Source: Paramecium tetraurelia (Eukaryota > Ciliophora > Oligohymenophorea > Peniculida > Parameciidae). Taken from it: a stretch of 64,000 nucleotides of DNA. Both the position numbers and the translations under genes were made by a program. The notes below the pieces were generated by a model, which worked only from the letters and a program-made list of their open reading frames with translations, was not told the DNA's origin and ran no database searches. The stretch covers positions 125,933 through 189,932 of the forward strand of contig NW_001799011.1 in the NCBI RefSeq assembly GCF_000165425.1. Reading direction: 5' to 3'. Shown here one piece after another: positions 22,118 through 36,100 of the stretch; position 1 is the stretch's first letter; the number at the start of each line of letters is the position of its first letter.

Positions 22118-23102
22118 ATGTTTATTAAAGAGGCTTATGAGAGAAGACAGAAATAAGGAGAAGGAGAGTTACAAATTCTGTCCACTGAATAAAAGATTCA
22201 TATGATAGGAAGCATCAAGAATAATAAAGTAAATTATGATAAGGATGAACAATTTTTTAGTAAAGAAGATATTCCATAGAAAGCAATGCAAACTAAATAA
22301 TACATCTAAACTTTTGTTGACCCTGTATAGAAATTGACCTACTAATTTATTAGGATATTTTGGGCTTAAGGAAGAAACTATGGAATTGTAGTGTCTCAGT
22401 TCCCAAAAACCCATTATCAGAAGAGACTCATGAGAGGAAGTTGGTCAAAATCAAATTAGGTTTACTTGACCATCCTATCCCTAAGGAGAAACCAAACAAA
22501 ATATATGAAGGCACAGAAACTAGAGACAATTATTAGCTTGCAAAAAAAGGATAAAATAAATGGAACATTAGTACAGAGACAAGTTCACTTGAGTTTCAAA
22601 AATATCTCATGAATCAAACTAAGAGAGCTAAATCCCACTGCAAAACTAAAGAAAAGGAAATTATTAAGAATTACCTTAAGCCCATAGAACATTAAACACA
22701 ATTACAATAAAATCTAAGATCATAGAAAGTAAATGAAAAAGAGTTCAGAGCAAATATCAGGTAAGAATACTTAGTCAAGAATCCTGCTGCTTCACAATAA
22801 GCAACTGATGCTGCGGTTTTTAGATTGGCTTATGAAGCACATTTAAGCAAGAATTAAGAACAAATTCAGGTAATTAATTTTGGATAATGGATAAGGATAA
22901 GAACTTTACATTCAGGCCAGATATGAGTAAGACACTCAAACACGAATTGGAATTTAAATAATATCATAACGGAGTGTGGTAGAAAATGAGTGATGGAAAT
23001 GAAGGTTGGTCATGTTGTATGAATTACACATTTGATTCTCCAGGATGTATCAAAGTTAAATTAGATAAGAATAGATGGGATTACTCCTCATTTACACACT
23101 GA
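22118..23102 (+). CDS. Hypothetical protein with CC-type terminal motif, about 309 aa
   Basis: ATG 22118 (MFIKEAYERRQKQGEGELQI), introns of 29 nt near 22324 and 26 nt near 22871, TGA at 23100-23102. Mostly charged and helical (LRKKLWNCSVSVPKNP; FRANIRQEYLVKNPA). The C-terminus has a distinctive block: YHNGVWQKMSDGNEGWSCC followed by MNYTFDSPGCIKV, a Trp/Cys/Gly pattern that looks like a small metal-binding or structural module. Function not recognised. Confidence 0.75.
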
Positions 23103-23424
23103 TTTATATATATATATTATTTAATATAACTTCATTTCTTAAATTATGCAATATAGATAGCAGTTATATATTTGATAGAATTTTCAAATAAGAAATTCTT
23201 CATTAAGGATTATTAATATATAGAAATATTAAAAGTGAATATTAAATTCTTGATATTCTCTAATTAAAATCTAAAATTCTACTATCTTCTAAACAAAAAC
23301 AGCAATTATTGATTTTTGATGAAATTTGAGTTAAAAAATTATTGCGAAATAATTGAGAGAAAAATAATAATAGAAATCTGTCTAATTTTCAGAATATTAT
23401 TTATAATCTCTAAATATTAAATTC
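23103..23424. other. AT-rich intergenic region
   Basis: About 320 bases, very A+T-rich, between two plus-strand genes; it presumably holds a 3' end and the promoter of the MORN gene. Nothing else seen. Confidence 0.5.
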
Positions 23425-24521
23425 ATGTAAAACCACCCTCATTAACTCTATCAAATTCCAGTCTAAGTAGTTCATCAACAATAATGCTCACCTATAATTT
23501 CAACGGTTAACCATCAACCATCTTCATATGAGATTAAGTACTATAATTAAATGGAAGTTCAATACAGACAATAGTCCTAAATTTACAACAATTTTACAAC
23601 ACAATTACTCAATCAAAATAATCCAACATAGCCCTTTAATCCACAAATAATTTAAGGATAACAATAATAATAACCTAGTTTTATAAATTAAACAGTGCCA
23701 TAATAGCAAAATCATATCTAAAATATACAATTTCCTTAAAAACATTATTAACCTTAAATAGAATAGCCGTATATTTAAAATAGGGCCTAAAATTATTGTT
23801 AAAAATATAATTAACGTTCGATATCATCTGAATATGATAATTGTTGCCCTTAATCACATCCATATAATAGTCGACCATAATTTTAATCTTCCAATGAATA
23901 GACTGAAGAAAAATTTTAACCACTTTCAGTTTTGTGGAAAGAAGATCTAGATTAAAAAACTAAATAATTTGAATAAAAATAACCATAATAACTCCAATAA
24001 ATATAACAAGCATCAAATCCATTAAAAAATTAAAAATTTCATAAAACTCAACCTTAAGTTAAAGAGAATTAGTTATAGCTATTAACCTTAAATTATCAGA
24101 ATGATTACATATATAGAGGCTAAGGCTATGAACCAGATATTAGAGAAGGTGATGGCACATTGACTGACTAAAATGAAAATCTAGTTTATGCTGGTTAATG
24201 GAAGGATAATCAATAACATGGCAAAGGCAAATTGATTAATGTTGAACCAGAAGAGATTGAAGGTCCTTTCGATTATTAGGATTTTAACGAGATAAAAAAT
24301 GGGTGGAGTTGGTATGAAGGTAATCAAACAATTAAATTATAGGTGATTTCTCTAAAGGCAATATGCATGGTGAAGGAACACTGTAATTAACAAATGAGGA
24401 GTTTTTCAAAGGTCGATTTGTGGATGGAAAGATTGATGGTAAAGGTGAATTTACAACATTGAATGGCTAAAGTTTTACAGGATTTTGGGAAAAAGGAGTG
24501 TTAACTTTCGTTTAAGGTTGA
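23425..24521 (+). CDS. MORN-repeat protein with long Gln/Asn-rich N-terminus
   Basis: ATG 23425 (MQNHPHQLYQIPVQVVHQQQ). The first about 215 residues are Gln/Asn/Pro/Tyr-rich and prion-like, with Gln mainly as TAA/TAG. The C-terminal part carries MORN repeats: YAGQWKDNQQHGKGKL, a degenerate block, YEGDFSKGNMHGEGTL, FKGRFVDGKIDGKGEF and FTGFWEKGVL. One 23 nt intron (GTAATC...TTATAG) near 24321 was removed. MORN proteins bind membranes or lipids and organise cortical and ciliary structures. Ends FVQG at TGA 24519-24521. Confidence 0.88.
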
Positions 24522-24664
24522 TTCAAGCATTCAATTTATAAATTAAATTATATGTTATATGATAGTAAAAGTTCCAAGATTTTCACACCTCTAAAGATAT
24601 TCTCTGATTTAGATAAGAAGTATCAATCTCTCTATTTATTCTACTTTTAAGGAGGAACGATGCC

Positions 24665-25937
24665 ATGGATATTGTTTAACATCAACATGGCGAAGTGTAA
24701 AGTTATATTGAACAAGTCAATGATAAAACTATGATAGCAATTTAAATGGAAGTATAAAAATACCAATTAATTATAGGAATAAAGACTGAATCAAAGGTAT
24801 TTCCATTTGCTTAATTAACTTGAAAAAACTAAGTTGCAAATCATCAAATTAGAAGAAAAATTGAGACAACAAAATGAGTAATAGTTATTATATATTCGAT
24901 TGTTTAGTCTTGAAAACCATCCTTAAATAAAATAAATCATCAGCGAATTATCAAAGATAGATCAGTATCGATTATCATTGATCAATAAAGTACTGAGTTT
25001 ATTATATTTTTTAGACTCAACAATTAACTCAAGAATTACAATTAAATCAATTTAGTATAAAAGAACTGAAAGAACAAGTTATAAACAAAAGACTATAAAT
25101 CAGAGATTGGGTTAGAGACTGTTGGTCAATTTAACAATAAATTAATAATACTACATCGAATTACACTTAATCTACATCTAGAACAGTAACTAATTAAAGA
25201 TTATTGATTAGTAAAGAATTCATTTACAAAGTCTCGATATCACTAGTAATAGAAGCAATGTCAATCTATTTATAACTAATTAAGAATCAAATACAAATAG
25301 ACTTAGTTTATCTCAATTACCTCCTATTACGCTGAAAAAGCACTCTAAAAGCAAATTATTAGATGTTCTTTAGAAAGCATCAGTAAGAGGATAATAATAG
25401 GTAAGATGAATTAATATTTTATCTATTTAGCCTGTAAATGATATTATTGAAATTTATAAATAAATCCACATTTTGAGAAAATAGATTATTGAATGGAAAC
25501 AAAATATTATAAAGAAATAGAACTAATACAGTTCTATCAGGAATTCATTTGTTTATTGTGCAAATCTATCTTTAAAATTGTTAAAAAGTAAATAAAAGGT
25601 TACAAATCGTAATGGATATGCAAATTCAATTTATTTTGATATCAATACATCGATGAATCAATCTAATACTGAAGTATCAAGCAATCACAATAGAGGAAGA
25701 TAGATTTAAAATATTTTATATGATACTCTTAAATAAATAATGGTCAATATGATTGATACATAACAAAATGATTAGCAGAATTCAAATGAAAAATCAATGT
25801 AATCAAACTATGTAATAATAGAATTAAAAATGCCATTTCTCTAGAATAATTTCTTTAATTTTCCTCAGAATAGATTTTAGGAATATTGGCACTTCAACCA
25901 AGATTAATGCAATAATTAATAGAGAAATTTGATATGA
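24665..25937 (+). CDS. Hypothetical Gln-rich coiled-coil protein
   Basis: ATG 24665 (MDIVQHQHGEVQSYIEQVND). Introns: about 37 nt near 24797 (long for this window, inferred from frame), 25 nt near 24992, 26 nt near 25189, 30 nt near 25401. Coiled coil in the N-terminal half (LQIIKLEEKLRQQNEQQLLY), Ser-rich middle, a second helical region (IEIYKQIHILRKQIIEWKQN) and an aromatic C-terminus (MPFLQNNFFNFPQNRFQEYW). No domain recognised. An earlier start in the same region is not excluded. Confidence 0.65.
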
Positions 25938-26104
25938 AATAGAGATAAATAGGATTACTATCTTAAAAGATGAAAATTTAAACTTAGCATTTCTGAATTT
26001 AATTTCATCTTTATATTAGAATGGATTAGAGTATTGCTTATTTCAAATAAATTACATCAATTATTTAAATTTTAGTTTTTTAAATAAAACAATTATATAA
26101 AAGT

Positions 26105-27194
26105 TCATACATTAATAACTAAGGTTAATGCTTTAAGTACTGATGGTATGGGCATATGTTTATCATCCATTTTTTTTGTTAAATCTTTAAAGACATTTAA
26201 TTCTGATTGATTTAGTTAATGCTGCTCTATAAATTGTTCAATCACTTTAGTCGAATTATGATTAGTAAATAAAGTTTATGGCTTAATTTCTGAATAATCT
26301 TAAGAATATGAGAGTTTTTTTTTAAGGTCTGTATTAGATTACGTATCTAGAGATGTTATATTTTAAATTTAAATTGGATTTACTGTTTCCTTGAGATAAT
26401 TCAAATTACAGATTGTAATTTCTAATTCTCTTAATTAGGTTTGATGACAATCACATGATTTAACTAAATTAAGTAATTATTGATTCACTGATTCTAAAGC
26501 TAAAATCTTTAAAATAATAAATCAACTTATTACTTTTTGTTCTAGTTCTACTACTTTCCTTTAAAGAATCAAATTCTCTCTTTAAAGTTTTTGATAATCT
26601 TCAGTTTTATGTTTTGATGAATTGTTCGTATATTCTCTGCTGTTGATTGTACTTTTTTAAGTAGATTCAATTTCAGGATTATGATACACTAAGTTCAATC
26701 TGCATTAATACATTATTTATTCATGTAGGATATATTATCATTCTCTTACATTTTAGCCAAGACTTATGCAATTGCTTATTATGATTGGGAGATGCTAATT
26801 TGTTTATTTTTTTATAAAGTAGACAATCTGGGATTGATGGGAGATCTTCTATAAGAGAGATGACTTACTTATCATTGGGAGATGTCTTTCTTAATTTATC
26901 TGAACTGTCACTCAAATTTATTGTGGCTTTTCTTGCAGATAGAATGGCATTTTGTTGTTATAGAAATAGTCCATTTTGCATAGGCAAATTGAATACTTCA
27001 CTTTTTTATTAGCTATTCCCACTAATTGCCTTATCCTTGACTTATTTAGTTCTAACAAATCAAATCAGTCAATACATTTTTTCCTTTGAAATACTCATTG
27101 GGTAATTTTTGGGTGGAGTCAGACTAGGAACTCTCTTCGTTGATAATATGTTTGATGCATTTAGTTGGTAGTAACTTCTATTAGTTGAATTCAT
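26105..27194 (-). CDS. Hypothetical coiled-coil protein
   Basis: ATG 27194 (MNSTNRSYYQLNASNILSTK), with a 24 nt intron (GTATTG...TGTTAG) and a 20 nt intron (GTAAGT...TTATAG) restoring the frame. The N-terminal part is Ser/Asn-rich (SLTPPKNYPMSISKEKI); a segment ISLIEDLPSIPDCLLYKK follows; the remainder to TGA 26107-26105 is helical with heptads. It ends SVLKALTLVINV. No domain recognised. It diverges from the NAD kinase gene across about 128 bp. Confidence 0.7.
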
Positions 27195-27322
27195 TTATAA
27201 TTTATATGTTAAAATTATTAGTCAATATTATATTAATTTAATGACAATTTGGGATTGTAATTGGTGATACTTCCTTGTTCAACAGTTTTATGTATTGATA
27301 CAATTATAAAACCTTGTCTAAA

Positions 27323-28255
27323 ATGAATATTATAAATAATATGAATTAATAATTAAAAAAATTAGCAGTCCTTTTAGTGAGTAAGAAGAAAGACCACACT
27401 TGTCTACCGTATATGCAATAAATTCGAAATTAATTCCCTTAGCATACTTATTTAATAGATGATGATTATAAAAATGAACCTGTGGATTTAGTCATAACCA
27501 TCGGCGGTGATGGAACAATTTTGTAGAGCTACAAAACTAGTGTAGGCATGCATCTAGGATGTTCCAATAAATATAGACTCCGCCTTTTGTGACATTTGGC
27601 AAAGGAACACTAGGATTCATGTGCATGTACAGCTTAAGAGATCAGTATGAAGTTCTAAAGAGCTTACAATCTCCATATAATATAGAGTTGAAGAAGAGAA
27701 TTCAAGGTAGCCTAAATGGTCAATACGTCTACACTGCTTTAAATGACTTTTTCATAACCAAAGGAAATAGCATTCATGTGGTGTGTTTAGACATCTATGT
27801 CAATGATATGTTCGTGACTCAAGCCAGAGGAGGTATTTATTCAATTTGATTCATGTAGATGGCTTAATTATAAGCACTCCGACTGGTTCAACAGCTTATT
27901 GTTTGAGTGCTGGGGGTCCTTTGATCTAAAATAGAGTCCCTTGTATAGCATTAGTGCCAATCTGTCCATTGTCCTTATCATTTCGACCTTTAATTTTGCC
28001 TTTGGATGTGAAAATTAGCATAAAAATGAATGCCAATTCAAGGGGAGAAGGAGTTGTAATTTGTGATGGACAGGTGCAATACGATTTTAAGAGAAATGAT
28101 TGTTTTGATATTACTCCTTCCTAGAATGATGTGCGGTGTATGTTTGTATCTACAATATAGTTGTTGTATCTCCTGGACACCAAGATTTAGACTGGGTTAT
28201 AAAATTGTAGAGAATGTTAAACTGGAATTCAAGATTTTAACAACCAAGAGATTGA
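27323..28255 (+). CDS. NAD kinase
   Basis: Phosphorylates NAD to NADP with ATP. About 286 aa after removing introns of 23 nt (near 27512), 26 nt (near 27833) and 23 nt (near 28138). Signatures: [11 protein letters not shown] (GGDGT), [25 protein letters not shown] (the N-E/D motif), [20 protein letters not shown], and the C-terminal [12 protein letters not shown]. It is short, close to the bacterial size, with no calmodulin-binding extension or obvious mitochondrial presequence. ATG 27323 is followed shortly by another in-frame Met. It shares a short divergent promoter with the minus-strand coiled-coil gene. Confidence 0.93.
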
Positions 28256-28309
28256 ATTATATATAAGAGGAAGTAAAATAATATATAAAATTAATTATTC
28301 ATTTATTAT

Positions 28310-29920
<1,611 letters not shown>

Positions 29921-29997
29921 AATCAGAAACTTTAAAAATAGAAATTACATATGAATTGATTTATAAATTATTTATTAAACTTCATTTCTTAAACTAT

Positions 29998-30941
29998 TCA
30001 TTTCCTAAAAAATGTATTACCCTTTAGACTATTATTACTTTTATTTCCAGTGTAAGTTTATTTAAATTGCATTTTCATGTCATTGAATTGATAAGCATAA
30101 TTTTACAATGAAATCTAATCAGATAGCTTAGGTGAAATAGTCTAAGTCTTATTTTCATATCTGAAGGTATGTCCACTAGATCTCCTTCCTCCACCACCGC
30201 CTAATTTCATTGTATTCATAAATGTATCTAAATTTTACTTCAATCTTGGAGATGAATTTTTCTACTCATTTTTACAATTAAATAAATAAGATATTTGTCT
30301 TTACATTTCTCTCAATTTATCGTCTTTGGCTTCTTATCTAGTTTTTGGGTATTGCTCTGGTTTTGGAGGGGACAAAACTTTTAATGGAGAATTTCTTCTA
30401 TCCAAAAGCGGTGGAGTATTGAACTAATTGATTGAAAAATCTCCTTAGATATTTATGTATTTAGTTGGGGAATTGTTTGATTTGTAACTGTTAAATAAAT
30501 CTGAAAACTATTATGAAGATCCTGATTTTTATAAGATTGATTTTTGGATGACAGAAGATTTTAGTTATTAATTTGTTTAAATGTAGGACTAGACTTGTTG
30601 TTTCTATTTTTAGAATTACTATCTGTTTTGTTCCTATTAAATTTATTATTCTGCACTTGTCCATTATTTTTCAAATTCTTCTAATGTAATCTACCCACTT
30701 TTTGATATGTTCAAGTATGAAAAGATAGATTGGATCTAGCTAGGATTAAATTATAATTAATCTCTTACTCTTTCTATGTAATACCATGATTATTATTGAG
30801 TTCTTGAGATAGTTCATTCAATTCAATTGTACCGTTTTTATTTGAATCAATTGAGTCAAAGGTACTCTTAAGATCTGAGAATTTGGATTGCAATGTTGTT
30901 TTAATCTATTTCCATAGCTAAAGAGTTTAAAGCATATCCAT
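29998..30941 (-). CDS. EF-hand calcium-binding protein with long disordered tail
   Basis: ATG 30941 (MDMLQTLQLWKQIKTTLQSK). EF-hand 1 loop DSNKNGTIELNE is canonical. After a 23 nt intron near 30784 comes a second EF-like unit FSYLNISKSGQITLEEFE, whose loop starts with Asn and may bind calcium weakly. The rest is Gln/Ser-rich (QQFQKQKQQVQSYIQTNQQ) with a Gly-rich block KLGGGGGRRSSG near the end. TGA at 30000-29998. It is probably a calcium-responsive adaptor; targets unknown. It is convergent with the kinase gene. Confidence 0.85.
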
Positions 30942-30982
30942 ACTATTTGTAATTAAAATAAATAAAAAATATTGTAATTAAA

Positions 30983-31791
30983 ATGCTTTTTGGATTGGTG
31001 ACAAGTAAGTAAACACATTATTTTGATCCCAAAACAAATGATAGACATGATGATCTCGCATTTGATCTTGCAAAATACAATAACGCTAAAATAAGTGGGA
31101 CTATATTTAAATTTTAGTTGTCGCTTACCCTTTCTTATTAAATTAAATTAAATAGAAGATAGGTGAGTAACTATAGATTCAACTTTTCAATTTAAGTGAT
31201 ATACTTTAAGCTAGAAATGAAAACTATTTGCTAAGAATGATAAGCGATAAGAAAAAATTTAGTTAGAAAGAGAATTAGATAATCAAATTGCGAAGGTTTA
31301 TTTCAAAAACAAATGAAGGTGTAGAAATTATATCAAATAAAGAGTTTGAATGAACATTTAGTCCAACATAAACTATTGAAGATTAATATTATCTATTTTC
31401 TTAAGAAGTAACTATTAAAAATACAAGTAGAAATGTGGATTCAATTTCATAATTTAAGGATGCCCTAAATCTAGCAAGCATTCAGGCCGTTTCACAAACA
31501 CATCAATAAGAATTATACTCAAATATAGGATTTATTTGTGACCTCGTCATATCCAATCTAGCAAATAGTGTCCTCATTATTAGTAATAATTTACAAAGCT
31601 TTTCGTCATTAAATTTTGTTAAAGATAGACCATATTTTAAGCAATTATTCGGTGGTATCTCTCTAAAATAATTAATGAATCAAATTCTTTATTTGATTAA
31701 GTTTGATAATTATATAAATTTTTATTGGTTTCATCTAATAAAAAAAAATAATAAAAATAGTAAATCAAGTTTTATTGATTTCATTGATTGA
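30983..31791 (+). CDS. Hypothetical protein, exon structure partly unresolved
   Basis: Starts MLFGLVTSKQTHYFDPKTND, followed by DDLAFDLAKYNNAKISGTIF. The 31.2-31.4 kb part needs introns; an 18 nt one (GTTTGA...CATTTAG) restores coding into TIEDQYYLFSQEVTIKNTSR. The last exon, from about 31425, is convincing (LNLASIQAVSQTHQQELYSN, ISNLANSVLIISNNLQ). TGA 31789-31791. Family not recognised. It diverges from the EF-hand gene across only about 40 bp. Confidence 0.6.
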
Positions 31792-31806
31792 TATATAAAA
31801 CTATTA

Positions 31807-32649
31807 TCACAACTAATCATTGAGTTCTGTAATCTGTTTATATCTCCATTAATTAATGTAAATAGAGTTTACGATCATTGCCACAGAACATACTATTTCT
31901 AAAACAACAGTAAAATTGTAAAATGAAAATGAGCATTCCATTTGTCCCTAAAGATTTATAAAATGTATGGATTACCTTCATTTTATCTTCAATTTAAAAC
32001 TCTTCTTATAAATTACATAGATTATAGTTATTTATTTGAGAAGTTCTAATTGAGACATAATCAAAATATGCACTTATTAACTAAATAATATTAATAAAAT
32101 AAATACTAAAAGAATTGCAAATGATATCCCAATTTGAAAACTTAGTTCTGCATACTTTTTATTTGTTTTTCGTAATGCGTAAATTCCAATGAGTGCACTA
32201 GATATTGATAATAATATAAAGCATAATCTAATCTCTGAAATAGCAATCTCCCAAGGGCATTCAATCTTTAATATAGTTAATAAATTACTATAGCACTAGC
32301 TTGAAGATCTTTCTTCACCTTCAAGAATATTTCAGATCTTATTGGTCCACTAATAGTTTTACAATTCATCGTTCTTCTCATCTCGACACAAATATAATGA
32401 CCTCCTGTTAATATGTAGAAAATTGATAATACTGTTGTTAGCAGATTCGATCTCACAAGTCCATTTATCATCTGAACCCACAATACTGTAAAAAAGCAAA
32501 ATACATAATAATCCCTTGAGATCAATTCATTTATTTACCAAAGCAACCAAATTAACAATTAAGCTTTTTTTAGTGTTGCCATCACTTTCATACAATAATT
32601 TTTTAGCTTGCCAAATTTCTTTATTGGTTTTTGCCTAGAGGTCAAGCAT
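31807..32649 (-). CDS. Four-transmembrane protein
   Basis: About 237 aa after removing five introns (24, 28, 23, 26 and 28 nt), a high density even for this window. ATG 32649 (MLDLQAKTNKEIWQAKKLLY). Predicted spans: VNLVALGLLCILLFYSIVG; CFILLSISSALIGIYAL; IGISFAILLLISAYF; VVLEIVCSVAMIVNSIYI. Loops contain scattered Cys (WTCEIES, YICVEMRRTMNC, IECPWEI, NLCNLQEE). The topology is tetraspan; I do not see the CCG motif of true tetraspanins. The C-terminus (YKQITELNDQL) is cytosolic. Role unknown. Confidence 0.75.
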
Positions 32650-33142
32650 ATTTTAATACGTGTAAAATATTATTAATATTTTCCATTTAACAATTTTCTA
32701 AAAACAGCTACTCAAACTTCTAATTAAAATACTCTTTATTTATTGAATGAGAATTAAATTAGTACTTTCAAAAGAATTAGTAATAAATAATTTAGTTAAG
32801 ATCTTAGTTAAATTTGAAATTATCACATAGGTTTGACTTATTATTAGTGAATATTCTTACTAAGACTGTTTAATCTCAAATTTTAGGGATTTAAAAATCT
32901 TGAAATACTCAGATTAGTTATGACTTTTCCTGCCTTTCTAGAAGAGTAGTATAAAATTAACTTAATTTGAAAAAAATTTGTTAAATTTAAAAAGCAAAAA
33001 ATAATAATTCCTAGTATGTAAATGTTCTATAATACATATTTTTGAATAACTATAAAATCTCTCAAATTTAAATAGTCATCCAATTCTTTTACCAGAGAAA
33101 ATAAAATTAATTAATTTTACATTTGGTACCTTAATTATTGAC
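32650..33142. other. Intergenic region between divergent genes
   Basis: About 490 bases, A+T-rich. A short plus-strand frame from about 32748 (MRIKLVLSKELVINNLVKI) could be coding but dies quickly unless a long intron is assumed. I treat the stretch as promoter and leader sequence for the two flanking membrane-protein genes. Confidence 0.4.
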
Positions 33143-36100
33143 ATGGCAAATCGTCTTAAAAAACTTTAGCTCTTCTATGTAAATGAATTTTATAGAATAT
33201 ACAATAAAATAAGGAGAAACAAATCTAATAGCATTATGCTTTTCATAATTTAGCACTTTTAGCTCTTTTATTTACTCCATTAATCCTTTACAAATTTATT
33301 TAAGAATAATTCAAGGCCATTGGTATTAATCAATTACATTTGTTAGTATATTACGTATATATTTAAAAATACGCTAGATTGGATTTTAATAGTGAGAATT
33401 TTGTCCATTGGAATGAAATATTTTTAATCGCAATTTTTATTGGACAGTTGTTACTTGTTCTGAGTTTGCTATTATTATTATTATAATAAAAAGTGGAAGA
33501 CAGAAGTAATAAACAAGATTTACAGAATCAATTAATACTGCTCAAAAATTTGGGGTTAGAGGTAATTATTAAAACTAATTTAGAAAGCAAAATTTAGAAA
33601 AGTACTGATCATTTTCATTTAAAACTTAGAATACTATGTTTCCTTCTTTATTAAAATATCAATTCATTTATTAAATTGTCCCATCATGTATTTAGCTATG
33701 AAAGAGTTTAAATTGTAGTTGAATTAAGGTATATATATATAAATAGATTAAGAATAAAATTCTTATGCTTTTGGCATAAATATGCAATTGATTTCTCTTT
33801 TAGTAATAATATTCAATTAGTTAATTATAAGCTATTATGAGGTCCATAACAATTAATTTTCGTTTAAGCAAAAAGACTATTTAACATACTGCTCGTCAGT
33901 TTATACTAAACTTTAAACCTACTTATTGTAATTTCTATTATTTTTAATATCTTTGATTAATAATCTTAATATGGATGTAATAATAGCAAATCTAATCAAT
34001 ATTAGTTTGCTTATTCCAATCTTTAATCTTTCAATTAAACACCCGAAATATGACGATTAAACATCGAATTATATGCACATCCAAACGTTCTCAATACTTC
34101 TTTTAGTCAATTTAATCGTTCTAATTTTTAGTTAAATTTTAAATTTGGAATTTTCAGAAATCATACTAATGATATCCCCATTAGCATTTTATGTTACACA
34201 TTTAAAAATTTAGTAGGAATCACTTATTTAATAAGCTGATTTCAACCAGCGCATACGATCTTTGTATAATCAATGTCATACTGCTATTGGGAAGAACGGA
34301 ATGTTGATAGACGAAGTTTAATATCGACTTCCCAAAGATCTAAGATTGTATGTTTTTTCAACCAATCATTTTATAAACTGCTAAAATAAACCTTAATGCT
34401 TTTGTCATTAGTATAGGGTTGAATCAGGTAGTTTCATCTCAAGATTAAATTTTAAAAATTATCTCAAAAATTTAATTCGTCTTTCTTTTGAAGAAAATTT
34501 GAAAGGCAAAAATTTAGCAATTGAAAATGATTTCACAACAAACTTTTATTATATTTTGTACATTTCTTAAATTAGCAAATAACCAGCAAAAGCATTTTAT
34601 GAATTAACAAAGTTAAAAATCTAAAGTGAAAAATCGATGAAATTATTAAATAAAATGTACTTGAATTCTATAGAATAATATGTAAAAGATGACTTTAATA
34701 AAATGATTGAATTGAAAAACATTACAAATCAGAAATACATATGTTTCAAAGTATTCTATTATGATATTGCGATTAAATTATGGAAATAGCAATTTATTGC
34801 TTCTTTGAAGTAATAGAAAAATTGGTACAGCCTAATTTAAAATAGAAATATTATTGAATTAATAAAAGATGGAAAATAATTGCAAAATAAGAATAAGGAA
34901 CTTGAGAAAAGCCTAAAATATTTATTCAAATAAAACCCAATATCACCCGAATGCTCGCTCTTAATATCTCTATTTTACAAATATATTTATTTTAATCACA
35001 AGAAAATTGAAATACCATCATTAGATTCACAATTAGTTTATAAATTTTAGAATTCAAATAATGGAATTCTATTTCTAAAAGATGCCGCACTTGTTTATTT
35101 GACTCTAGTTGACACAAAAGGCATAATTAAAAACTATACAAAAACATTCAAACAAGCAGTTTATGCAAGTGATTCACAAATTTTAAACAATTCAATAAAT
35201 GATTTCATTCCAAAAATTATAGCCAAAGTTCATGATTAATTCCTAGACAACTTTGTCGAACAAGGTAGAATACATATAATGAAATCTGAAAAAAGATTTT
35301 TATTAGTTAAGAACAAAAAAGGGTTTATTTTCCCTATAATTGCTAAGGTACGATTAGAAACAAATTTGTTTAATGACTTTGGTTCTTCTGCTTTGATTCT
35401 TCCAGCTAACAATAATTATCATTACATCCTATTAAACTACTATGGATTGATAGAAGAAATAAGCGAAAAGTTATTCACTTAGGTGTTCTAGCCAATTTTA
35501 AGAATAGATCTTGATTAACTATAAAATATAGATTGTTTAAAATTGATACCAAAATTAATTAAAACTTGGAAGAACATGAATTCCAATAAGATTTTAGATC
35601 CTGAACTAAAGGATTTAATATAATCCTATTTGGTAATACCTAAAAAATTAAAGAAGTAAAATATGCTCACTTCAACAGTATTGTAGATAAATCAGACAAT
35701 TTAGGAGTTTCTTAAAGACTAGGATAAAATTAATGAAAAGTATTTTTAAAATATGAAAGAAATGTTTATGTTTAGGATAAACTTTAGAATTATAGAATTT
35801 TATACATTTTAGGGAACGTAAGTATATACATTTATTTTAGGATTTATTGCATTGAAATCTAAAATATTAAGACTGTTAAGTAATCTTAAAGGCTTGATAT
35901 ATATTATAATATCATCGAAAAATCTGATTATTCTCATATTAGTTTCAAAAAAATCAAGACAATCCAAGAGAAAAATGAGAAGATTAAGCTTTAACAAAAA
36001 GTACTAGAAAAATCTACCTACAAAGATACTTTTGGCTTTATTAAATTATAAAATGATTCTTAAACCCTATGCAATTTAGAGGCTGATAAAATAGTAGAAG

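Noticed and set aside
31807-32649. Tetraspanin
   Set aside because: Four spans are present but the CCG motif and the large second loop of tetraspanins are not.
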